Below, one piece after another: positions 56,844 to 64,000 of a stretch of DNA of 64,000 nt. Source of the DNA: Plenodomus lindquistii (Eukaryota > Ascomycota > Dothideomycetes > Pleosporales > Leptosphaeriaceae); NCBI GenBank assembly GCA_025504975.1, contig JANUWI010000008.1:1426001-1490000 (forward strand), written 5' to 3'. The notes under the pieces were generated by a model. It was not told the DNA's origin. It did no database searches and was given only the letters and a program-made list of their open reading frames with translations. The number at the start of each line of letters is the position of its first letter. Position 1 is the first letter of the stretch. The position numbers and the translations under genes are program-made.

Positions 56844-59347
56844 GATGCTGAAAAGATCGGCTCTAGCGCAAGAACTTCCACCTGCACGCCATCACTGTCA
56901 AGTCCGTCGGCGTTTGGATCCACGAGCTTGGCAGGCATGTCATGCTTGTGCCATATCAAAAACAATATGCGACAATCAGCCAACCTGTTCACGTTGTCGC
57001 AGGAAGAACGTCCTTTGTATTCGAGGATTTCAGTTATCAGGTCAAGAAAATGAAGCTCAAAATCAGGCTGTGATCAACAGCAATGCTTCTAATGTTCAGA
57101 TGTCGCCGGCGATGGGCATGATAATGTCGTGTCTCGGGTGCTAATAACGAGACAGTTATACGCCAACTCGATGACCCTCTGAACAGTCCCAATACAATCC
57201 AATCGAACTCTTCTGGCACAGGTGATACACCGGCATACCTGATTACAGGAATTCGCTGACGAGACCGAGTGACAGCCCTGATTGATGATTCTATCGGCGT
57301 CACGTACGCTCGCCACCAATCTACTGGAGAAGAAACAAACAATATTGCAGAAACTATGCCTGTCCCGCCGACATGGAGTTTCAACACATCCTTTAATCTC
57401 TTTGGACTGAATGACTGGAGGCTTGATTGTGACGACATAGGCCTCAACGCATATGAAAGTGAATTTCTCTCTTCTCTCTTCTCTCGGCGCATTCGGCCAT
57501 ACCTTGCCCACCTCCAAGGAGTCACGTCACAGCACATAGCATTCAAATCTCCAGCTTCACACCCATAGCGCCACGGAAAGCACCAACATCATACAACAGG
57601 CTTTTGGACAATGTATAGGGCCATGGAACCCAGTGGCTGGCCATTATCGGGCGCAGGGAGAGGAAGATATGGCATCTACAGTCCTAATTAGCCTCGGAAG
57701 GGATAATATAGGCTGTTGGGATCCTGTTATATTAGCAGAGCCAGCAGGTACTCATACAAGAGATAAGCTCGTCGCCTTGGCAGTGTCATCCTGTGAGCCA
57801 GGCAACAGCCCAGCAGAAAGCTAATCTCGACGGTTTGATCCATGTTCCCACGTTCCGGAAATCCGAAAGCCGCGTTGAACTCCTCGTTGCAATGACAATA
57901 CACGGTACAGTTTAATCTCCAAACAGAGCTGTGCAGAAGTTTGGGCACGGGCTGGGAGAGATGCTGAGTAATCGCTTGTATGTTCGGGTATGTGACAGCT
58001 TCTATTGTCATGTTTGGTCGAACTGCGCTAAAGTATATCGCCCCAGGCCGAGCGAGAACACTCCATCACTCGGGACCTGCAGTACCTGCAGGCTTTCTGC
58101 TTGAGCCTCCATGACGATCTATGGAGCGGCGTTGGAAACAAAATGGAGCTGGCTGGAGGCACCGTTGGCGTATTGATGATTGTAACCGAAGGCAACACTC
58201 AGACACGCGTGCATACACTGACTGATCCTATCCAAATGTTAAGATCCGGAGGCTGTTTTCGCCTGACACAACATTCACCCATAACTGCAAGCTATGACGA
58301 TGTCGGCGATGCTTTGGAGGCAAAGTGGTGCTCATGGGTAATGCAGAAATCGTTCAAAAGGTAAGCCAAACGAATACGCCGGCACGTTGGAATGAACTCC
58401 TAGACCTCCAATCACCATCAATTTTTAGCCTGCGCTAACGTCCAGTGATCAGAATGGTCTGTTACGTCCATATTCATTGTGTTCAAGAATCATTCATAAC
58501 TTCCGCGGCAGGGTTGCAGCCTGCTCCATTCGAGCTGTCTTTGCCATTGGGCGAATCGCGCGAAATGTGGCTTGCACCATCCGCCCTTGGATGGAAACAG
58601 GCTTTCTTGCCATTACAGTCGGCATCCCCATGCCAAGTACCATCGACAATCGAATGTATTGTGAATCCGGGCAAAGCACAGTATCTCAATGGGATATGTG
58701 ATCGGGAACTTGAGAGTCTATCCCAACATGACGCGACCGCATCATTCGTGCGAAACTTCAAACAAACACAGTCCTGTGTTCCCTATGGTACTGAAGACTC
58801 TTGTCTCAACAGGTTGACGCTGGATGCAGACGAAAGTCAAGAAAGGAGGTCGGCGCAGATTGTCAAGTCTCTCAGCATGTACTACGACAATAATGAGTTG
58901 CAAGACGCTGTTGCATGGACCTTGCTCCGCGAGCTGATTCCAATGCATCTTCACGCGTCCTTTTATCAATTTGAGCTGCTCGTTAGCAGAGAAGGACCGG
59001 AGGAAGCTCAATCAGCATACCCACGTATCCGCTCTTGGTTCCAGAGCGAGTCGATACAGCGCGCTGTTTAGCACGCCGGTCAAATCTTGCGGCGTATGAA
59101 AGCTATTGTCAGAGCACGACGTCCGACGACGCCACCAAAAGGACGAGAGTGGTCAACGATTATTACCGTTAAGCACGAATATTTGAGCACTTATTGGCAA
59201 CGAAGCCTAAGAGCCATTCCCGTCGCAAGTCTACACATTTTCCGTGCTGTAGCTTGCTACCATGCCAGCGTATGCCTATTCATCTACGCACGGCTTTCCA
59301 AACACGACACCGGTCCAGCGGTCTCACCCACGTCTTTGCCCGCGTAG
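56844..59347 (+). pseudogene. Decayed Zn2Cys6 transcription factor gene
   Basis: An intact zinc cluster is seen near 56920-57015: ACHACAISKTICDNQ followed by PTCSRCRRKNVLC (C-x2-C-x6-C-x5-C-x2-C-x7-C). Downstream, coding-like segments lie in several frames. One from about 57146 reads VIRQLDDPLNSPN and then stops at a TGA (57257-57259) before continuing SIGVTYARHQSTGEE to 57568. Others include MASTVLISLGRDNIGCWDP (57669), LSLHDDLWSGVGNKMELAGG (58101), and 58445-59347. The last contains a fungal TF middle-homology block (EMWLAPSALGWKQAFL, ELIPMHLHASFYQFELL) broken by TAG at 59069-59071, where related proteins usually have Trp before HAGQILRRMKAI. Several stops fit single C-to-T or G-to-A transitions. 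Some frame changes could be introns, but at least two in-frame stops remain, so I call it non-functional. Confidence 0.7.
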
Positions 59348-59857
59348 CCACCAATCATCATCATTGATGGAGAAGAAACGCTCGCGACGCAACGATAGAT
59401 TCTGTCGAGCTTTGGACGGCCCATGATAAACAGCAGCAACAAAATGAAATTCGTAGCATCAGCACCACAGTCCCGTGGTGGTGGGGATATACCAATTCCT
59501 CTAACGACCGATATTATTTCGGTGGTAATTATCATCATATGGGACAAATTTCAGGGGGCATCAGAGGAAATACCATTACTTGTAAATAAACATTTTCGTC
59601 TTGTGCGGTCGATTGGGACAATTGATCAAATGCCGTCGCCCAATATCGAAGGGGTCGTGTTTCACCGAGAAAAAGCGATATAGTAGGCGACGATACAGGG
59701 CGCGTTAAAACTTTGAGTAACATCAAAATCATATTACCAAGGAGAATACATGTGACAAAGTGGTCGCTGTAGCGGACAGTCGTTGAGCGAAACTGCCTTT
59801 TGCAATTTGGCACTGCCGCAATAGCCGACTATTCTTGTAACATCTTCCTTTGGGTTC
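59348..59857. other. Spacer
   Basis: About 500 bases with overlapping open frames on both strands (59284-59547 minus, 59423-59683 plus), neither recognisable. It may include further decayed coding DNA. Confidence 0.4.
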
Positions 59858-60560
59858 CTACATGAATCTCGTTAGCTTATGCTCACTTAGTGACATTGCC
59901 ACCCCTTCTGTAGAAACAGCCATTTGACTTCTGCAATCGTGTCGTTCCATTTTCAATGCATAGGCTTCTGTCAATTGCGGGGAGAAAACGCAAAACTCAA
60001 AAGTGGAGGGGAAGGCCACAGTATTGGTCAATACCTGTTGGAACAGAGTTTTCCTTTCTGTAGGATTCGCTTCTAGAAGCACAATCGAGGGTGAGGTTTC
60101 TTTCACATCTTTAAATGTATTGGGAGGTAGGGGGAATACTGCGGTGGTTAGTATAGCGATTAAAAGGTGAATATAAAAAGCGTCATAGACCCAGTTTAAA
60201 GAGTTAAGTCCGTGGTATACTGCTGTTACTTAGGAAATGGATACTTTGACGCCAACTGAAACGCGGCACTGACGATGACTACGCTGTTTTCCCAGACAGG
60301 TCAAAAACCTTTCAAGATCATCAAACCTAATGCCAATGCGGATGCCTCCGCTAGGTATCGGAGAAGGAAAATACCCGCTTCTGGCTTTTTCCTCTGCTGG
60401 ACCATCTACTAAAGCCGACTCTACACTGCTGTTTGATGCGGCTTTCTGTGTACGTGCGTATTGGCAAGCCAACCCTCCCGCGGCATCCGCCCCGGCCCAG
60501 CTTCCGAGTGGTGTCCCACTTTCAATTGCGGGGTTTGCCTATCATCTCGGTACTACTGTA
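59858..60560 (-). pseudogene. Minus-strand coding remnant, family unknown
   Basis: Two coding-like segments on the minus strand could be exons of one gene. The upstream one (about 60550-60230) reads SGTPLGSWAGADAAGG, then EEKARSGYFPSPIPSGGIR and a DDLERFLTCLGK stretch. The downstream one begins after a good acceptor with branch site (tactaaccaccgcag, near 60140), reads VFPLPPNTFKDVKETSPS and LLEANPTERKTLFQQVLTN, and stops at 59858. No GT donor restores the frame between them, and I find no convincing ATG upstream. I therefore list it as a probable remnant; a gene with an unseen exon structure is possible. Confidence 0.35.
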
Positions 60561-60980
60561 TAAATACGAGAAGATCAACCCCAGACCCCACAAACATGAT
60601 GATAGTGGGTCCATATACTGAGGTGTGTCCGCGCGCAGCAAAAAAACCACATCCATCATCATCGACCAATCAGATTGCAAAGGTCGTAGGCTTCCCACCG
60701 CAGCCTCTCTTGAAAATGGTCACGACGAAGCTTCACTGACTGGAAACTCAGCAACAGAGTTATCGCATTGTAAGCATTTCAGCTTCGACTGTCAAGATCA
60801 CCTTGGATGCTGGCACACTAAATTCTTCACTACGTTGGGACTCACTTGAGTAGCATTGTAGTACACAACATGAAAGGTTATATTCGTTTTAGAAGCAAAT
60901 AGCCTATGCTCGTCGGAAATCTACGCCCTAAAACACACGAGAGTGAAGATTAGTTTAGGTTCATAATTAACCGCCTGTTT
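60561..60980. other. Spacer
   Basis: No gene recognised. The frame 60625-60849 on the plus strand has no family resemblance. AT-richer than average. Confidence 0.4.
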
Positions 60981-61779
60981 TTACATTAGCGTAGCACCTC
61001 CAGCGACAGAAACATATAGTCCATTTAGCCATGCAGCTTTGTCCTCGCATAGGTTTGCGATCATCCATGCAACCTGTGAGGGCTCGGCCAATTGAGACGC
61101 TACTGGGGTGGATTCACAGACCTTCATAATTGAATCGCGGATATGGGGTGACGTGGCTCGTGTCGCTTCGGTAATTACCGGCTCAGGAGCGACTGCGACC
61201 GATATTTCCGAGGTAGTTCTTTGGCCCAGCAGCGAGTGAAACTATCGATTATGCCTTTCGTGCCGGAGTAGATAGACAGGCCGGTATCAGGACTGTATGA
61301 AGTGGTGCTCGAACTGTTGACAATGTGAGAATTGCTTGGCGCAAGATGGCGCAGAGCAGCCTTTGTGGTCAAGAATGTTCCTCGGCCATTGATATTGACC
61401 ACTCGATTCCAGATGTCCAAGGCGTCTTCGTCGTTTCCATTTGATGTATCAAACGCTAGAGTGAGATCCGCGTTATTGACAAGAATGTCAATCGTCCCAA
61501 ACTCGGCAACTGCACACTCAATCAACTTGGAAGAACCATTAACAGTTGAGAGATCAGCTTCAACAATGATGGATTTTGAAACGCCCTCTAAGCTCTTGAG
61601 TACCGCTTTCGCGTTTTTCTTTCTGACTTAGATGGGTAATTGATGACCACGCTTGAACCACGGGATGAAAGCTCTCGAGCAATTGCGGCACCGATACCAG
61701 AGGATGAGCCGCTGACGATGGTGACCTTCCCGGCTAAGGACGGCCGTGGTGTTGCCGGCATATCAGAAGTAGTCGTCAT
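60981..61779 (-). pseudogene. Short-chain dehydrogenase/reductase with two frameshifts
   Basis: On the minus strand from the ATG at 61779: a Rossmann start with the nucleotide motif GSSSGIGAAIARELSSRG, then the frame breaks at a run of five A residues near 61625. One more A would continue directly into NAKAVLKSLEGVSKSIIVEA in the next frame. That frame carries FGTIDILVNNADLTLAF (NNAD where most relatives have NNAG), FLTTKAALRHLAP, and the catalytic YSGTKGIIDSFTRCWAKEL (Y-x3-K) with an upstream serine stretch. It breaks again near 61190, where about ten bases seem missing compared with the usual KY-x-V-N-x-VAPGP region. The third frame gives APEPVITEATRATSPHIR, WMIANLCEDKAAWLNG and GGATLM, then TAA at 60981. 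The poly-A break could be a sequencing error; the second looks genuine. Confidence 0.8.
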
Positions 61780-62405
61780 TGCGCGGGGGTTGCTGTTGGT
61801 CGAAGATTGCCTTGTGTACAAGATCGGTCGGTGCTTTTTGACTCCGTCTGTCGTTCGCGACAGCTGCTGCTTTTACATAATCTGTTACGGGTCATCTAAA
61901 CTACTACACACTGTAGATCAACCACAGCGAGACAAGCACAATGAGCCGTGCGACTCGGTTGGTGGAGGGTCTTGTCCTGCCACAAAACGCTTAGTCCGGT
62001 ATTTCTCTAGCTTTTGGACAAACAGGTGGACACTTCTAATACGTGTTTACTGTAGCTTAAGGATCCGTTCCCAGTATCCTAAGATTCTAGGTGATGAGTT
62101 TTGTATCAGGTAGACTCCTCTAACAGGTGCGTGCTGTAGGTAGCCCAGGAATCTGTGGTCAACATGCCAAGATTTTGACGATTGCGTCTGTGCTGCACAG
62201 TTAACGTCAACCTCTTTAGGAAATTGACGCATAGCCCGTGCACGGATCTTCTCTAAGAGGACAATCACCTTACTGTGCAGCTTTGATTCATAGACTCAGT
62301 CACCCATCGTACCGAAGCTTGTTTTTGCAAACAATCGATGCCTGGTGGTTGAATCTTACCGCACTTTCTCGATTCCGAAATCCCTTACCTCACCCCACAT
62401 CTACA

Positions 62406-62507
62406 ATGGCTGCATCATCTGTCCTAGACTTCTTGATAGGCAAGCCATCTGTGCTTGTGGTGGTGATTTTAATTGCAGTATTCATCTCCTTCAACACCTC
62501 TGGCTGA
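62406..62507 (+). CDS. Possible 33-residue membrane microprotein or orphan first exon
   Basis: The ATG in good context (tacaatggc) opens MAASSVLDFLIGKPSVLVVV and a further hydrophobic stretch, then TGA at 62505. One transmembrane helix fills most of it. It resembles the N-terminal anchor of a microsomal enzyme such as a cytochrome P450, but no downstream exon with matching character is visible. It could be a relic of a lost gene, a microprotein, or chance. Confidence 0.2.
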   Translation: MAASSVLDFLIGKPSVLVVVILIAVFISFNTSG

Positions 62508-62794
62508 CAGAAACAACAAAAAATACAGCTATCGAAATCTGGTCCCCTTCGCCAATAGTTAGGAACACTCACCAACTGCGCTCTAGCAATCTATGTCTCC
62601 GTGTTAGCATTCTATATGGTATCTAGTACACGTAACAGTGCACGTGCATAGATCCACGTTATGCAAGAGCATCAAAACAGCGGGAGTCAAAGTACCAATA
62701 ACTATGTTCAACGATGTTTGGTAATTAGCTGATAATCACATTAAGCTTACGAATGAATTGAGATTGACGATAATAATTAATGAGTCAGTGAGCA

Positions 62795-62824
62795 CGCACA
62801 GCGCCTAATGTTATCACGCTGTGC
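62795..62824. repeat. Short inverted repeat
   Basis: Arms gcacagcg (62796-62803) and cgctgtgc (62817-62824) are perfect 8-base complements around a 13-base loop. A TGAGTCA (Gcn4/AP-1-type site) lies just upstream at about 62780. Isolated in AT-rich spacer; significance is uncertain. Confidence 0.4.
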
Positions 62825-63380
62825 AGACTGTGCGTACACGCATGTTGTTCGGCACCTTTACTGCATATGTAAAATTGTGCCGGTGTGGGGATGCGGGGTT
62901 ATCGTTCGTACAGGATACAGGGCATTGTCAGCTCGGCTTAACCCCCTACTAGTTTCTGTATTATACCAGAGGAGAGCACACTAATGGTAGAAGGCGATCT
63001 GCACAGTCCTAATACAACAACAGCTCAGTCTCTCTTCAATACAATATGGAAGTAAGCAGGGGTTCAATCCAACCTAGCAATACCCTGTACAGACAAGTCA
63101 CCTCGGCTTACATGCCTGTTTTAGTCACCCAATTAGCAGGCTAAACTGCTTAAATCTAGAAGACATTATTAGCTAAAAGAGTGACGAGCATATAAACCCA
63201 GCCTGTACACTAACTCGATGCAGGGGCCCCCTTCCAAACTTCACCCCTGGCGAACCACTGCAGTCGACAGCTGTCATCCGTCCCCGGGTCTTTCGCTAAG
63301 GGACCAAACTCTGCCTTTAAAATGTCTTCCATGTACAATTGACTTGACATTTGGGCATCTGAAAAAGTATAAAACATTCT

Positions 63381-64000
63381 ATGTCGACGTCTACTTGCAT
63401 TATGGGTCTGCATACCACTTTGGCGCAAAGCTACGCCACTCTAGCTTTTGCAGCAAATGAAACAATTACCGCCAATCTTGCCTGTGTAAGTGTTTCTATC
63501 AAGCATATTCATTTTTCCAATATCGCTGACACAACCCTGGTTGATAGTGCAAGGCCATTGAGGCTGCGGGTTTGGCCAATGTACTATATGAAGGTGGCAT
63601 ACAGTATAGAAACCGTACAGAGTCCTACTGGTCGGTTAGCGCACAGCTGACACCGGACTGCATCGTCCAGCCCTTATCGACTGAGGATGTTTCCAAGACT
63701 GTGAAGACTATTGTAAGAGATGCTAGTTGTGTTCAGACAAATTTCGCGATTCGTGGTGGCGGCCACACCCCGTGGGCCGGTTCAAACAACATCGATTCTG
63801 GTGTGACAATTGATCTTGGCCTCATGAACTCCACCACATGGAATGCTGATACCGAAGTCGCATCTATTCAGCCTGGATCTCGATGGAATGCAGTATATAC
63901 CACCTTGGAGCCTCTTGGTGTCACTGTCGCTGGTGGTAGAGCTGGCACCGTTGGCGTGGCGGGCTTCCTTACCGGCGGTGGCAACTCGTTCTACACCGCC
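63381..64000 (+). CDS. FAD-linked oxidase (berberine-bridge/PCMH type), 5' part
   Basis: Exon 1 63381-63485 and exon 2 from 63548 (gtaagt...gatag, phase 0), running off the window at 64000. An alternative ATG at 63402 (MGLHTTLAQSY) may be the true start, because a TATAAAA lies only 13 bases before 63381. The join gives ANLACCKAIEAAGLAN. Exon 2 shows the FAD-binding PCMH fold: NRTESYWSVSAQLTPDCIV, FAIRGGGHTPWAGSNNI with the His that usually carries covalent FAD, GVTIDLGLMNST, and a GVTVAGGRAGTVGVAGFLTG loop. These enzymes oxidise alcohols, sugars or secondary-metabolite intermediates with O2. A clear signal peptide is not evident. The C-terminal BBE region is outside the window. The neighbouring decayed SDR and Zn2Cys6 genes suggest a former pathway cluster. 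Confidence 0.88.

Larger units (their letters stand above)
61780..63380. other. Gene-poor, AT-rich spacer
   Basis: 1.6 kb upstream of the FAD oxidase. Contains a small hydrophobic ORF and a short hairpin (listed) and a TATAAA at about 63191 that could serve the oxidase. No other structure is recognised. Confidence 0.45.

Noticed and set aside
63055..63080. ggttcaatcc resembling a tRNA B box
   Set aside because: No A box, anticodon stem or acceptor stem could be drawn around it.
1..64000. CRISPR arrays, rRNA, operons, ribosome binding sites
   Set aside because: Spliced eukaryotic genes throughout; no regularly spaced identical short repeats with unique spacers, and no rRNA-like sequence seen.

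Overview
The window is nuclear DNA of a filamentous ascomycete, probably a dothideomycete close to the Pleosporales. This rests on gene architecture: short 48-204 bp GT-AG introns, many with a CTAAC-like branch site. Gene content agrees: PEX10, cytochrome c1, condensin Brn1, a WD40-cyclophilin, PTH11-type rhodopsin-fold receptors, CBM18 lectins and Zn2Cys6 regulators. No database search was possible. Family calls come from motifs and overall protein character, and exon joins were placed by hand from splice signals and reading-frame continuity.

Left part (1-25 kb): the 3' end of eIF3b and PEX10 are convergent. Next come a decayed gene, a multi-span membrane glycoprotein of unknown function, a 2.8 kb gene-poor stretch, and a secreted chitin-binding protein with an unusual tail of ten Cys-Lys-Gly-Lys-Gly-Cys repeats. 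They are followed by an MFS transporter, a WD40-cyclophilin spliceosome-type isomerase, an M1 aminopeptidase with a possible mitochondrial leader, cytochrome c1 of respiratory complex III, and a multi-C2H2 protein.

Middle (25-44 kb) is accessory in character. It starts with a 2.2 kb repeat-bearing spacer holding GA-rich simple repeats and about five degenerate copies of a ~133 bp tandem unit. Then come a large C2H2-like/membrane protein whose frame is broken once, a small disordered protein, a PTH11-like receptor divergent from a Baeyer-Villiger-type monooxygenase, a small uncharacterised protein, a GPI-like CAP (PR-1) protein and a secreted GH78-like glycosidase.

Right-centre (44-56 kb) is housekeeping: condensin subunit Brn1, a CCX-type cation/calcium exchanger divergent from it, and a large disordered coiled-coil protein with a C-terminal ubiquitin-like region.

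Right end (56.8-64 kb) is a gene graveyard: a Zn2Cys6 regulator with nonsense codons, a coding remnant on the minus strand, and a short-chain dehydrogenase with two frameshifts. Beyond them an intact-looking FAD-linked (berberine-bridge-type) oxidase starts and runs off the window. Regulator, dehydrogenase and oxidase together suggest the edge of a partly decayed secondary-metabolite or detoxification cluster (inference).
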